Shown piece by piece: positions 16,353 through 25,697 of a DNA stretch of 64,000 nt. The DNA is from an uncultured Clostridia bacterium (GTDB lineage: Bacteria > Bacillota > Clostridia > Christensenellales > UBA1242). Location: positions 1-64,000 of the forward strand of contig CAKVLG010000007.1 of NCBI GenBank assembly GCA_934756675.1, read 5' to 3'. The notes beneath the pieces are model-generated. The model saw only the letters and a list, made by a program, of their open reading frames with translations, was not told the origin of the DNA and ran no database searches. Every line of letters starts with the position of its first letter. Positions within the stretch are counted from its first letter, which is position 1. Position numbers and translations under genes: made by a program.

Positions 16353-16453
16353 TTGGTGGGCTTACATTTTTTTATTTTGCGTCTAACAATTATATTTTAT
16401 TTAAAAAAACGTGTCGATATTTGTCAAAAAATTGTTCTTTTTATTTTTTAGTA

Positions 16454-16482
16454 TTGAAATATATTAGATAATACTATATAAT
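16454..16482 (+). promoter_or_regulatory. Promoter of the 274-residue unknown gene
   Basis: TTGAAA (16454-16459), 17 bases, TATAAT (16477-16482); the gene starts at 16514. Confidence 0.75.
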
Positions 16483-16513
16483 AGAAGTAGAAAGATTCGT
16501 GAGGTATCCTGTT

Positions 16514-17338
16514 ATGAACAATGAATTTGACCCAGAGTACTACGATTTAAACAATACACTAGTTCGTGTTATTCAAGACACCGTGCATATGCGCCAGCAT
16601 GTGTCGCAGCTTTATGAACCACTAAAAGTTTTGCAACAAATCAAGGCAGATAGTGAAGAATATCAAAACTACAGAATTCAACTCGCCAGAAAAGACTATT
16701 ACAAAAATGTAGTATATTTTATGGACAGATTTTACTCACGCAATGATATGTATTATACATATGAGATGATTGGTAGAAATATCGACTATGGATATGCTGA
16801 ATCCATTTATGAAAACGATGTTACTTACCAAGACGCATTTGAAGCATTATCGTTTATTTTATGTCGCAAAAAAAGCGAACTAAATGAGATTAAGAAAAAT
16901 TATGAAGACCTAAATACAAACGGCAAACAAAACCTAGCAAGGCTTGCAGCTAGGGAAAGTGAAAACGAAGAAAAAGCAAGAGATGCTATTGCCGCTTGCG
17001 AAAATGGTCAACCAAAAGACCAACTAAAAAAAGTAAAGAAAGTTGAAAATTTATATAAAGGTTATGGTCTTGGCCACAAATCACAACTTATGATCTGTGC
17101 CGATAAACTAGATAGGTACCTAAGATACGTTTCTTATTATAATATTGATGACGATATCGCTAATAAATTCTTTAGCATGAAGTCAACAAAAAATTATACT
17201 CGCTCGTCACAACAAATTGATTATTTAACAGTTCAAAACTTATCAATCGTTGACCAATTTATCGAAGGTATTGCTTGTGGCAAAATAAAAATTAAAGGCG
17301 TAAAACCAGAAGAACCAACAGAATCAAACATGATGTAA
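16514..17338 (+). CDS. Unknown coiled-coil protein
   Basis: 274 residues from the ATG at 16514, preceded by GAGGT with 8-base spacing; a GTG five codons earlier is less likely. No signal or membrane segment. The sequence is highly charged, with Tyr-rich N-terminal helices (DPEYYDLNNTL, RKDYYKNVVYFMDR) and a long helical stretch around 115-200 (SENEEKARDAIAACENG) that may form a coiled coil. No catalytic motif is visible and I do not recognise a family. It has its own promoter and terminator, so it is a single-gene unit. Confidence 0.7.
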   Translation: MNNEFDPEYYDLNNTLVRVIQDTVHMRQHVSQLYEPLKVLQQIKADSEEYQNYRIQLARKDYYKNVVYFMDRFYSRNDMYYTYEMIGRNIDYGYAESIYENDVTYQDAFEALSFILCRKKSELNEIKKNYEDLNTNGKQNLARLAARESENEEKARDAIAACENGQPKDQLKKVKKVENLYKGYGLGHKSQLMICADKLDRYLRYVSYYNIDDDIANKFFSMKSTKNYTRSSQQIDYLTVQNLSIVDQFIEGIACGKIKIKGVKPEEPTESNMM

Positions 17339-17344
17339 ATAATT

Positions 17345-17381
17345 AAAGATAAACAAATCACAATTGTTTATCTTTTTTTTT
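17345..17381 (+). terminator. Factor-independent terminator
   Basis: AAAGATAAACAA (17345-17356) and TTGTTTATCTTT (17364-17375), 7-base loop, followed by a T run. Ends the 16514 transcript. Confidence 0.85.
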
Positions 17382-17446
17382 CATTTGCTAAAACAAATAC
17401 TTATTTGTATAATAAAAATAATAAAACAAAAGGAAAAACAAAAAAA

Positions 17447-17737
17447 ATGATAAATGAAAGCAAAACAAATTTATGGGATTTACTTGGTAAAATCGTTGCT
17501 ATTTACTTAACACTTATCTATGCGGTTTTTATTTCTAATTCTTATTTCCATTACTTGCCAGCTGGCGAAGTTATTAACACTATTCTTTCGTGCTCTATGC
17601 TCTATGGCCCAATGGTACTTGTTATTATAACGACAATGGAAGCAATTAAAAATCGCAGCTTGTTATTAAAAATCATATTCCTTGTAGTGTGGGCAGCAAT
17701 CTTCATTTTCTCATTCTTTCCATCATTACTTTCATAG
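17447..17737 (+). CDS. Small membrane protein, three predicted helices
   Basis: 96 residues from the ATG at 17447. The frame is open upstream to a TTG at 17405, but that stretch contains TATAAT at 17407-17412 and is promoter. AGGA lies 12 bases before the ATG, a little far. Hydrophobic segments are at about 15-33 (IVAIYLTLIYAVF), 45-63 and 70-92 (IIFLVVWAAIFIFSFF). No known family. The stop is directly followed by the lipase gene's ribosome site, so the two probably form an operon and the protein may work with the membrane-anchored lipase. Confidence 0.7.
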   Translation: MINESKTNLWDLLGKIVAIYLTLIYAVFISNSYFHYLPAGEVINTILSCSMLYGPMVLVIITTMEAIKNRSLLLKIIFLVVWAAIFIFSFFPSLLS

Positions 17738-17746
17738 GTGAACAGT

Positions 17747-18775
17747 ATGAAAAAAGATTTACAATGGTTTTTCTCTTTCGTCGTCATTATGTTCATTTTG
17801 GTTGTTTCGTTTTTTAATGTTAACACCGTATATAAAAGCCCTATCAATAATAGATATAATGTTGGCTCAATATATGTAAAACAAAAAACACTCAACTATA
17901 CAAAATATAACGATAGTATTTCGCCAAAGGCGATGTGTAACATTGCAGCCGAAGTTTCGGTCGGATTATTAAGAACAATATACTCAAAATTTATGCCAAT
18001 CAAAGAAGACCACATTTCTGGTTGGAATCTTCTTGAAAAAGAAAATAAAGACAGTGGGCTTTCATATAAACTTTGGGTTAACGAGTACGACAAATCAGTT
18101 TACACCATTACCCTTTCTGGCACGGACCAAATTAAAGACACAACGCAATATTTTCCTATGATGATGGACGAAGAATATCCAATTCAAATGAAAGAAACTT
18201 TGGAAGTTGGCAAAAATATTGTTCCAATGCTAGACAATAATATTAAAAGTGGCAAGGGCGAAAAGCTTTCGAGATTGTTTATCACTGGTCACTCTCTTGG
18301 CGGTTACCTTTCGGCATTCCTAGCTTCTGAAATTGTCGATAGTTATAACAACGAAAATCACCAAAATATCAATTATTCAGATTTCTTTTATTCCGATTTT
18401 TCGATAGACAACATTCATTGCTACACATTTGGTGCTCCGGGGTTTTATAATAAACTGCTAGACGAAGGTGTGCTTGGCACTGGCTATTATGCAAACCACC
18501 CTATTCCAGAATGGAGTCAAAAAAAACAAAGCAACAACGAGCAAGGCAAATATAACAAATATATCACAAACTACTACAATAATCTTGACCTTGTTGGAAC
18601 GCTATATGTAGAAAACGATAACCTGAAACATCTTGGAAAAGTAATTATTATTTGGATAAACAATGCTTCTCCTGTTAACCTTTATATATTTACCCTAAGT
18701 TTTAAAGAAGTTACAAAAAAGTTGTACTACCATATGCCTTGGGTTTATATAAACGTTCTCGATAAAACGGGCTAA
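17747..18775 (+). CDS. Class 3 (fungal-type) lipase, membrane-anchored
   Basis: 342 residues from the ATG at 17747; AGGTG overlaps the stop of the previous gene and gives better spacing than the GTG at 17738. Residues 5-25 are a hydrophobic anchor or uncleaved signal. The lipase_3 fold is indicated by ITLSGTDQIKDTTQYFP, the nucleophile elbow FITGHSLGGYLSA (Ser near 177), then a FGAPGFYN strand and an Asp in NNLDLVGTLY; the final His is probably in the DNLKHLG segment. Hydrolysis of lipid esters outside the membrane is expected. A clear terminator follows. Confidence 0.8.
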   Translation: MKKDLQWFFSFVVIMFILVVSFFNVNTVYKSPINNRYNVGSIYVKQKTLNYTKYNDSISPKAMCNIAAEVSVGLLRTIYSKFMPIKEDHISGWNLLEKENKDSGLSYKLWVNEYDKSVYTITLSGTDQIKDTTQYFPMMMDEEYPIQMKETLEVGKNIVPMLDNNIKSGKGEKLSRLFITGHSLGGYLSAFLASEIVDSYNNENHQNINYSDFFYSDFSIDNIHCYTFGAPGFYNKLLDEGVLGTGYYANHPIPEWSQKKQSNNEQGKYNKYITNYYNNLDLVGTLYVENDNLKHLGKVIIIWINNASPVNLYIFTLSFKEVTKKLYYHMPWVYINVLDKTG

Positions 18776-18787
18776 AATTAAAAAAAT

Positions 18788-18817
18788 GACCTAGAAAATA
18801 AATTCTAGGTCTTTTTT
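18788..18817. terminator. Bidirectional factor-independent terminator
   Basis: GACCTAGAA (18788-18796) and TTCTAGGTC (18803-18811) with A and T runs outside. Between the convergent lipase and ALDH genes. Confidence 0.9.
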
Positions 18818-18826
18818 GTTGAAATT

Positions 18827-20185
18827 TTAATGTCTAATTTTAAACATATTTTTAACAATCTTCAATTTCTTTTTGTTATATGGCGGATATTTAAGGTTAA
18901 TTTCAAACTTGTCTGACTTTTTAACAACACTTTTGAAGTGAGAGAATGTGACAAAAGTTTGCTTGCCATGATAATTACCCATACCACTGTTGCCAACACC
19001 ACCAAATGGCAATTTTTCTTCGGTTAGGTGCATAACAGTTTCATTTACATCGCCACCACCAAACGAACACTTTTTCATAACTTCTTGTTCGTTTGTTTTG
19101 CCAAAGAAATATAGGGCTAGCGGCTTTTCGCGCGATTTTATAAAACCAATCACTTCGTCAATATTTTTGTAACTTAAAACTGGTAAAACTGGTCCAAAAA
19201 TCTCTTCTTGCATGATTTTGTCATCTTTTTTCACGCCCTTAACAATTGTTGGTTCAAGGAGTCTGCCAGACCTTGTGCCACCAGTGATAATTTCGTAATT
19301 TTTCACTTCGTTTTCAAGCTCAATTGCCTTTTCTTCGGTAATTAAGTATGGGAAGTTTTCTGTCAGCTTGCCATTTTCGTAATAAAACTTTTCAATTTGT
19401 TTTTTGCAAAGCACCAAAAACTCATCAATCTTGTCTTCTTGAACCAAGCAATAGTCTGGTGCAACGCAAGTTTGCCCAGCGTTTAAAAACTTGCCCCAAA
19501 CAATTCTTTTTGCTGCAATTTTTAGATCGGCATCGCTATCTACAATGCATGGGCTTTTACCGCCAAGCTCAAGTGTTGCTGGCGTTAGAAACTTAGATTG
19601 TTCTTGCATTAAAATTCTTGCGACATTTGCAGAACCAGTATAAAAACAATAGTCATAGCGTTGTTTAAACAAAACATCGCGTTCTTCTTTATTGTTAAAC
19701 GTTACATACACGTAGTTTTTGTTAAATACACTTAAAATATCTTTTATAACTTTACTAACATTTTTAGTATTGTCAGAAACTTTTAAAATAACCGTGTTGC
19801 CAGCTGCCATTGCGCCAATAACTGGTATCATTGCGAGCTGAAAAGGATAGTTCCAAGGTGCAACAACCAAAACCGTTCCATATGGTTCTGAATGGATATA
19901 TCCTTTGCTTGGAAAGTTTATTATGCTTGTTTTAATCTTTTTTGGTTTTGCAAGTTTTTTTATCTTTTTTATAAAAAAGTCAAGTTCACGCATAACGAGC
20001 GAAAGCTCTGTTGTGACAACATCGAACTCACATTTATTGAAGTCTTTTTTAAACGCATCTATAAGCTCTTGATAATTATTATCAATGCTGTTTTTTAATA
20101 TTTTTAATTGATTAATTCTATAATTTACATCAAGAGTTTTCCCCTGAAGAAAAAACTCGTGCTGTGCTGCAATAATTTTTTCCAT
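18827..20185 (-). CDS. Aldehyde dehydrogenase, class 3 / fatty-aldehyde type
   Basis: 452 residues from the ATG at 20185 (AGGTGG seven bases upstream); a further upstream Met lies in the preceding gene and is rejected. Class 3 features: short N-terminus, PWNYPFQLAMIPVIGA oxyanion/NAD loop, general-base Glu in LELGGKSPC, nucleophile Cys in NAGQTCVAPDY, EIFGPVLPV, and a C-terminal basic tail that may bind membrane. NAD(P)-dependent oxidation of long-chain or aromatic aldehydes to acids. It is the last gene of a leftward operon after DUF2804, whose stop is one base before this ATG; the LysR gene upstream probably controls it. Confidence 0.9.
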   Translation of the reverse strand: MEKIIAAQHEFFLQGKTLDVNYRINQLKILKNSIDNNYQELIDAFKKDFNKCEFDVVTTELSLVMRELDFFIKKIKKLAKPKKIKTSIINFPSKGYIHSEPYGTVLVVAPWNYPFQLAMIPVIGAMAAGNTVILKVSDNTKNVSKVIKDILSVFNKNYVYVTFNNKEERDVLFKQRYDYCFYTGSANVARILMQEQSKFLTPATLELGGKSPCIVDSDADLKIAAKRIVWGKFLNAGQTCVAPDYCLVQEDKIDEFLVLCKKQIEKFYYENGKLTENFPYLITEEKAIELENEVKNYEIITGGTRSGRLLEPTIVKGVKKDDKIMQEEIFGPVLPVLSYKNIDEVIGFIKSREKPLALYFFGKTNEQEVMKKCSFGGGDVNETVMHLTEEKLPFGGVGNSGMGNYHGKQTFVTFSHFKSVVKKSDKFEINLKYPPYNKKKLKIVKNMFKIRH

Positions 20186-20186
20186 T

Positions 20187-21215
20187 TTACCACCTGTTGA
20201 ATACTTTTTCAGCAAAGCCTAACATATTGTCAATTTGAATACGCTCGCTGCTGTCGAGAATAATCTGTCCACTAAACTTACCAAAAACTTGGTTTTGGTT
20301 GCTCTCTAGTACCAAAGCATTTATTCTTGCGTGGCGGTTGATAATTGGTTCGAACTCCATTTCAAACCTACCGTCATCACTTGTAAAACGCCACTTAGAC
20401 ATAAAGTCATCTTTGCCATTCTTTTTTGGTATTAAGAATCTTACATTTTGAATTTTATGTGCTTTTCCATCGTAAAATAACATATTTTCGGTAGCCTTTG
20501 AAGTATCACCAAAGCCATAGCCAATATTAAAGCCAACTTTTTTGCCACCAACATACCCCATTGCTGCGCCCCAATACCAAGTGTTTTTATATGTCCACAC
20601 GCCACGTCCCCAATCGAGAAGTGCATTTGTATCATCTTGGTTAAAGTTAATTTCTTCGTCACCAATTCTTACTTTGCCACTCGCTTTGAATCCAACGATT
20701 TTTTGATTGTAATAGAAATGTTTTTTCTTTTCAAATGGCGTATAAATTACCATACTTTCTTCTGGCTCGTCAGTTAACTCAAAACTTACCGACAAATCTT
20801 TTTTGCCGTCAAAGTTTGGCATAAAGAACTCCAAATGTCTGCCGCCATCAGTGTGCAAAAATTTAGCTTTGCAACCTTTTGCCTTAACTTCTACATCGCC
20901 CGTAACAGATGTTGTTGGCATTTTAAACTTGCCAAGAGTAAACCACGAAATTTTACTTTTTGTTATTTCTGTTTTATCTTTAAACCTAATGACCGATGCC
21001 GAAAGCATACCCATGTAACCATTGTCTGCAACGGTTAAGGCAACGCCAAAATCATCGTTATAAACAAGATAATAATCCCACTCTTTAAGTTTGATTTTAC
21101 TTACTTTCACATCTTCTTTATAATAATCGCGGATAATTTTTTTCGAATACCCCGCTTCATAAAGATTACCAAACCAATCAAGCAAGTTGCCTTTTTCTTT
21201 TATTTCATTTTGCAT
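20187..21215 (-). CDS. DUF2804 family protein
   Basis: 342 residues from the ATG at 21215, with AGAGG 8 bases upstream; the frame continues to 21299 but crosses a good promoter (TTGCCA at 21262, TATAAT at 21240), so that start is rejected. The family motif LLDWGRGVWTYKNTWYWGAA near 225-244 is clear. DUF2804 proteins are soluble, beta-rich and resemble lipocalin-like hydroxysteroid or lipid-binding proteins; no reaction is established. Tight coupling to a fatty-aldehyde-type ALDH suggests a lipid or hydrophobic ligand. Confidence 0.85.
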   Translation of the reverse strand: MQNEIKEKGNLLDWFGNLYEAGYSKKIIRDYYKEDVKVSKIKLKEWDYYLVYNDDFGVALTVADNGYMGMLSASVIRFKDKTEITKSKISWFTLGKFKMPTTSVTGDVEVKAKGCKAKFLHTDGGRHLEFFMPNFDGKKDLSVSFELTDEPEESMVIYTPFEKKKHFYYNQKIVGFKASGKVRIGDEEINFNQDDTNALLDWGRGVWTYKNTWYWGAAMGYVGGKKVGFNIGYGFGDTSKATENMLFYDGKAHKIQNVRFLIPKKNGKDDFMSKWRFTSDDGRFEMEFEPIINRHARINALVLESNQNQVFGKFSGQIILDSSERIQIDNMLGFAEKVFNRW

Positions 21216-21291
21216 AAACATTTCCTCTAGTTTCATTATACAAAAAAATAAAATTATGGCAAATAAAAATAATGGCAGAGCCACTATTTTT

Positions 21292-21621
21292 TTACGCAAA
21301 CTTTTTAGCTTGCATTACATCTGAAATTGTTTTTGTCGCAAGTTCTGGGAACGGCAACGCTGCCCCTTGTTCCATTTTCACTTTTTCCCACTTTTCGGCA
21401 ACATACATGCGTATATAATTGCCCGCTTCGCGGCGCAACTCTTCTTCTAGGTTTGTAAGTGCTTGCTGTTTTTCTTGTTTACACCTTGCGTTTAATAAAA
21501 TTGCATACGCAAGAGTTGGGTCTACCATCGAGAATAATTTACCGCCGTCAACTCCTTCTTCTTTACGTAATCTTTTGAACATTATTGTTAATATTGTACT
21601 GTTTGGTAAATTCGCATTCAT
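21292..21621 (-). CDS. Small helical protein, unknown
   Basis: 109 residues, start fixed by GGAGAG 8 bases upstream. Predicted mostly helical and charged (RCKQEKQQALTNLEEELRRE), with no membrane segment, cysteine or catalytic motif. It is the first gene read from the leftward promoter opposite the LysR gene and may be co-transcribed with DUF2804 and ALDH, although DUF2804 also appears to have its own promoter. No family recognised. Confidence 0.65.
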   Translation of the reverse strand: MNANLPNSTILTIMFKRLRKEEGVDGGKLFSMVDPTLAYAILLNARCKQEKQQALTNLEEELRREAGNYIRMYVAEKWEKVKMEQGAALPFPELATKTISDVMQAKKFA

Positions 21622-21641
21622 TTATTTTTCTCTCCTTATGC

Positions 21642-21675
21642 TTGCAATTATAATACAGCTTTGTTATAATGTAAA
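21642..21675. promoter_or_regulatory. Interleaved divergent promoters of the LysR gene and the leftward operon
   Basis: Plus strand: TTGCAA (21642-21647), 17 bases, TATAAT (21665-21670). Minus strand: TTTACA (21675-21670), 17 bases, TATAAT (21652-21647). The two promoters occupy nearly the same DNA, so polymerase cannot sit on both at once. A LysR dimer bound here would control both directions. Confidence 0.7.
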
Positions 21676-21710
21676 ATACATAAATTTAATGGTTGATATA
21701 AGGAGAACTT

Positions 21711-22592
21711 ATGGCAAACTTAAACTTACTTAACATATTTATAACAGTTGCAGAAGAAAAAAATTTAACAAAAGCTGCCGAAAAACTATACATTTCTCAG
21801 CCAGCAATAAGTAGTAGTATAAAGAATCTAGAAGACGAACTTGGTGGTGAACTTTTTATTCGTAAAAACAAGGGCGTGGAACTTACAAACGAAGGCAAAG
21901 TTATTTATGACACGGTCAAAAAGTCGCTAGATAAAATTGAGAGTATTTATTCTTATTTCGATAACGTAAAATCAATAAACAAAGGCATACTTAGAATTGG
22001 CACAAGCACTTCTAACATCAATCAATACCTAAACAAAACCATAACAGAGTTTATTAAAAATTATCCAGATATTGAAATAAAAGTTATCCGCGACAGCGAA
22101 GTTAACTTAATTACCAAACTCAACGAAAACGAGCTCGACCTAATTGTTCTAGACAGCGAATACTTAGCACCAAACCTTGAAATTGTTAGAACTTTTGAAG
22201 TCACTTACACAATTATTGGCAATCTTGACTATTACAAAAAATACAAGAAATCGCCTATTGATATTTCCAGTTTTGCAAACGAAAACTTGGTGCTTGTTAA
22301 CAAGGCAAAAACCAGTAGGCAAAACTTTGACGCATTTTTTGCAAAATATAACATCACGCTCAAACCAAAATTTGAACTCGAAAATTATCAACTTATTTTT
22401 GACTTGATACGCCAAGGACTTGGCATTGGAATTGTTAATATTGAATATTTTGAAAAAGAACTTGCCAGCAAAGAAATATATAAACTGCCTTCGAATTTCG
22501 AAATAGATACTCGTTCAATAGTCCTTGCTCTTCCTGCAAAAAAATACTTTAACCCTGCGCGTGATGTTTTTGTGAAAATGGTGCAAAAATAA
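21711..22592 (+). CDS. LysR-family transcriptional regulator
   Basis: 293 residues, the family standard. Winged HTH at 1-60 (VAEEKNLTKAAEKLYISQPAISSSIKNLEDEL) and a periplasmic-binding-like effector domain from about 90 (ILRIGTSTSNINQYLNK). GGAG precedes the ATG by 5 bases. It is divergent from the 21621-18827 operon with overlapping promoters, the classic LysR arrangement, so that operon is its probable target, with an aldehyde or lipid-derived ligand as a guess. Closest to the CysL/YwbI general group by appearance. Confidence 0.92.
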   Translation: MANLNLLNIFITVAEEKNLTKAAEKLYISQPAISSSIKNLEDELGGELFIRKNKGVELTNEGKVIYDTVKKSLDKIESIYSYFDNVKSINKGILRIGTSTSNINQYLNKTITEFIKNYPDIEIKVIRDSEVNLITKLNENELDLIVLDSEYLAPNLEIVRTFEVTYTIIGNLDYYKKYKKSPIDISSFANENLVLVNKAKTSRQNFDAFFAKYNITLKPKFELENYQLIFDLIRQGLGIGIVNIEYFEKELASKEIYKLPSNFEIDTRSIVLALPAKKYFNPARDVFVKMVQK

Positions 22593-22613
22593 AAGATGCT
22601 TTCGCATCTTTTT
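22592..22613. terminator. Bidirectional factor-independent terminator
   Basis: AAAGATGC (22592-22599) and GCATCTTT (22604-22611) with TTTC loop and T7. It overlaps the LysR stop and abuts the convergent DUF1667 gene. Confidence 0.85.
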
Positions 22614-22949
22614 TTAATTACCTGTTACTATTATATCTGCACCTGTGTTTAAAACATTTTTTATTAAAACTTCGTGCATTTTTACTTTTGCTGGTCTAAT
22701 TTTTTCAACTTCTTCTACCACTTGTTTAATTTTTGTTTTTGGCACAGGTAATGTTGTTTTAACACTAACCACACCGCTGTCTGTTTTTACAAGAGTTGTC
22801 ACCACACGTTTTGGAAGAGTCAACTCTTCTTTTGCAAATTGTTCACCGCGCACACAATTGTTGCCAGTTACAACCAATTTCCCTTGCTTATCTTTTGTAA
22901 TAGTTAAATTGCAACCCATTGGGCACATAATGCATGTTAAATTAACCAT
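22614..22949 (-). CDS. DUF1667 protein, partner of the glycerol-3-phosphate oxidoreductases
   Basis: 111 residues from the ATG at 22949 (GGAGGTG 4-8 bases upstream). N-terminal TCIMCPMGCNL and then NNCVRGEQFA supply four Cys (CxxCxxxC...C), a likely iron-sulfur site. DUF1667 genes always follow a FAD dehydrogenase and a NAD(P)/FAD oxidoreductase in Clostridia, and this is the third gene of that trio. It probably carries electrons in a three-subunit complex. The start overlaps the end of the preceding gene by 8 bases. Confidence 0.88.
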   Translation of the reverse strand: MVNLTCIMCPMGCNLTITKDKQGKLVVTGNNCVRGEQFAKEELTLPKRVVTTLVKTDSGVVSVKTTLPVPKTKIKQVVEEVEKIRPAKVKMHEVLIKNVLNTGADIIVTGN

Positions 22950-24162
22950 TTTGCACCTCCACAATGATAGTATCTTTCGCCTTTGTCTTGTCTACTTCCA
23001 AAGTTTGCATTTCGCCAGGTACACCAGCTAAAACATATTTTTTGCCAATAATTTCATCGCCGCTTTTAGCAACAATAAACGATCTTTCTATACGTTGTTT
23101 TAACCTAAACTTAGCATCAAACTTACCTTGATTGCCATAGCACATGCTTGGAACAACATAAGTTAATCCATTGCCAGCTTCCACGCGGATAGGATTACTT
23201 GTATCAAGTTCACCTTTTGCATTTAGCCCCGCAAACTTGCCAGCAACCAAAGATTCAAGCGTTACATTATCGACAAGGTCATGCACATGTAAAACATTAC
23301 CACAAGCAAATATACCAGGAATTTGTGTTTGAAAATACTCATCGACAATTGTGCCATTTGTTGCCTTAACTAGTGGCAATTGTGGCAATAAGTCCATTTC
23401 TGGAATTAAGCCAACAGACAAAATTACCGTGTCGCACTTAATAAACTTTTTGCTACTTTCGATTGGATTATATTTATCGTCTACTTCGCACATAACGACA
23501 CCTTCGACTCTATTTTCACCTTCAATACTAAAAATAGTATGCGAGAACAAAAGCGGAATATTGAAGTCTGTTACGCATTGCAAAATATTTCTTTTTAACC
23601 CGCTTGTCGTTTTGTTAACTTCGAGTATCGCTTTTACCTTAGCTCCTTCTAGCGTCAATCTTCTTGCCATTATAAGTCCAATGTCGCCGCTACCAAGAAT
23701 AACAACTTCTTTACCAGGAAGTTTACCATCAATATTAACTAGCTTTTGCGCTTGCCCCGCCGTGTATATTCCCGCAGGTCTTGTCCCTGTGAGTAAGATA
23801 TTTGCAGCAGTTCGCTCTCTGCAACCTTGCGCTAGCACTATTGATTTACACTTAACCGTTTGCACTCCATCGCGGTTTGTAAATATTACTTCGCCAGGCT
23901 TAACAGCACTAACAAAAGTATCTGTAAGAACTGTGATATTTTTTTCTTTTTTAACAAGTTGCTTAAACTTGTAAGCAAACTCTGGACCCGTAAGTTCTTC
24001 TTTAAAATAATGCAGACCAAAGCCATTGTGAATACATTGCGACAATATACCGCCAAGCTTGTTGTTACGCTCTAAAAGCAAGGTTTTTGCACCAGTCTTT
24101 GCACTTTCGATTGCCGCCGCCATACCTGCTGGCCCGCCACCAATAACTACAACATCTACCAT
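22942..24162 (-). CDS. NAD(P)/FAD-dependent oxidoreductase of the glycerol-3-phosphate system
   Basis: 406 residues. FAD-binding GxGxxG at the N-terminus (VIGGGPAGMAAAIESAK), NAD-binding GSGDIGLIMARRL near 155 and the second FAD motif (GIFACGNVLHVHDLVD) near 290. This pyridine-nucleotide-disulfide-type fold lacks a redox-active CxxxxC pair next to the FAD. In the conserved trio it is thought to pass electrons between the G3P dehydrogenase subunit and NAD(P) or another acceptor. Start overlaps the upstream stop (TAATG). Same operon as the two flanking genes. Confidence 0.88.
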   Translation of the reverse strand: MVDVVVIGGGPAGMAAAIESAKTGAKTLLLERNNKLGGILSQCIHNGFGLHYFKEELTGPEFAYKFKQLVKKEKNITVLTDTFVSAVKPGEVIFTNRDGVQTVKCKSIVLAQGCRERTAANILLTGTRPAGIYTAGQAQKLVNIDGKLPGKEVVILGSGDIGLIMARRLTLEGAKVKAILEVNKTTSGLKRNILQCVTDFNIPLLFSHTIFSIEGENRVEGVVMCEVDDKYNPIESSKKFIKCDTVILSVGLIPEMDLLPQLPLVKATNGTIVDEYFQTQIPGIFACGNVLHVHDLVDNVTLESLVAGKFAGLNAKGELDTSNPIRVEAGNGLTYVVPSMCYGNQGKFDAKFRLKQRIERSFIVAKSGDEIIGKKYVLAGVPGEMQTLEVDKTKAKDTIIVEVQNG

Positions 24163-25580
24163 TATTTTTTCTCCCTTATATTTCCGGTAACAAAATAACT
24201 GCCGACATTTTCTTTTAAAACTTGTTCAAGTGGAATTTTATCTGTTTTCGCAATTAGAAGTGCCACCCTATCACCACAGAACCCGCCTTGACATCTTCCC
24301 ATTCCCGCACGTACGCGGCGTTTTACGCCATCTATCGAACGTATACGTAAAGGTCGTTTTAATGCGTCAATAATTTCACCTTCTGAAATGTTTTCGCACT
24401 TACAAACAATTTTGCCATAGCTCGTGTTTTGCTTAATCAGTTCGTTTCTTTTGCTTACTGGTAAATCACGCAATAAAACATATGGTTTTATTTTCTTATT
24501 GTAAACAATGTTATATTCAATACCGAGCAAACTTAAGATATATCTAGATATTGCTGGTGCACTCGAAAGCCCTGGCGAACAAATGCCCGCAACGTTAACA
24601 ACACCCGGTTTTGTTTTGCTAAGTTCAATCACAAAGTCATGCCCAACAATATTTCTCACGCCAGAGAAAATTCTTATCGTCTTTTTAAAGTTAATGCCTT
24701 GCACGCACATATCAGCTTTAGCCTTAATGTCTGCCAAGCCTTCTTTTGTTGTACGCGTTACCGCATCACTTTCGTAACTTGTTGGACCAACTAAAATATT
24801 GCCGTCAATTGTTGGTGTAACAAGCACGCCTTTTGAGCCCGCTGTTGGTTCTGGGAAAACGGTAAGGTTAACCAAATTCTTTTCACTAGAATCAAGCACA
24901 TAATACTCGCCGCGTTTAAATATAATCGGGTATTGCTCGCTACCAATAAGTTTTGCGATTGTATTATACCCCGCACCAGCACAGTTGATTATTGATTTTG
25001 CAAAAATCTCTGTTTTGCCATCACTAATAACATATACGCCGCCAAGATATTTAATTTTTCTTGTGTTATATTCAAGTGCAACGTCACCACCGTTAATAAT
25101 TGCCTCTTCTGTTAAACAAATGGTATAGAGATATGGACTAACAATGTATGCGTCTTTTGCATAAAGAGCCACTGTAACATTATCTGCAATATTTGGCACA
25201 ATCTTTTTTATTTCATCTCTATTTAAAATTGTTAGGTTGTTTATTTTATTTTCAATCCCATTTTTATATAGTTTTTCGATTACGTCTTTGTGCGAGCCAA
25301 CAACAAGCGCACCCGTCTTTTTAAGTGGCACACCGAGTCTTTTGCAAATTGATGGATAGAGTTTGTTACCTTCGCGGTTGAGTATTGCTTTTAATGAACC
25401 AGGCTCTGGGTCAAACCCCGCATGCACAAGCCCACTGTTTGCCTTGCTGCAACCCGTTGCAACATCACTTGCTTTGTCGATAATTATAGTTTTATAGCCG
25501 CAAAGAGTTAGGTCATTAAACACCGATGCACCAACGACACCCGCACCAATAATTGCAAAATCATATATTTTTGTTTGCAT
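24162..25580 (-). CDS. FAD-dependent glycerol-3-phosphate dehydrogenase-type protein with a BFD-like [2Fe-2S] domain
   Basis: 472 residues. DAO-type FAD domain: FAIIGAGVVGASVFNDL at the N-terminus, GCSKANSGLVHAGFDPEPGS near 45-65. The C-terminal 80 residues hold CKCENISEGEI and then RCQGGFC, four Cys of a BFD-like cluster. This matches the GlpA-type enzyme (oxidation of glycerol-3-phosphate to DHAP) in the Clostridia arrangement with DUF1667. GGAG precedes the ATG. It is divergent from glpK, so the kinase product is its presumed substrate. 2-hydroxyglutarate or related hydroxyacids are an alternative. Confidence 0.85.
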   Translation of the reverse strand: MQTKIYDFAIIGAGVVGASVFNDLTLCGYKTIIIDKASDVATGCSKANSGLVHAGFDPEPGSLKAILNREGNKLYPSICKRLGVPLKKTGALVVGSHKDVIEKLYKNGIENKINNLTILNRDEIKKIVPNIADNVTVALYAKDAYIVSPYLYTICLTEEAIINGGDVALEYNTRKIKYLGGVYVISDGKTEIFAKSIINCAGAGYNTIAKLIGSEQYPIIFKRGEYYVLDSSEKNLVNLTVFPEPTAGSKGVLVTPTIDGNILVGPTSYESDAVTRTTKEGLADIKAKADMCVQGINFKKTIRIFSGVRNIVGHDFVIELSKTKPGVVNVAGICSPGLSSAPAISRYILSLLGIEYNIVYNKKIKPYVLLRDLPVSKRNELIKQNTSYGKIVCKCENISEGEIIDALKRPLRIRSIDGVKRRVRAGMGRCQGGFCGDRVALLIAKTDKIPLEQVLKENVGSYFVTGNIREKK

Positions 25581-25697
25581 AGTTTTTCTCCTAAATATAT
25601 TCTAAGAAAAATAAAAATTTTAGTCAATTTATTTTTACTCACATTTTTAGTTTTTATTTACACTCAAGTTATGCTAAAATATACGTAGAGGTGAATT

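Noticed and set aside
21225..21236. CTAGTTTCA near the DUF2804 start resembling the cassette core
   Set aside because: It spans that gene's ribosome site and has no extended match or inverted partner.
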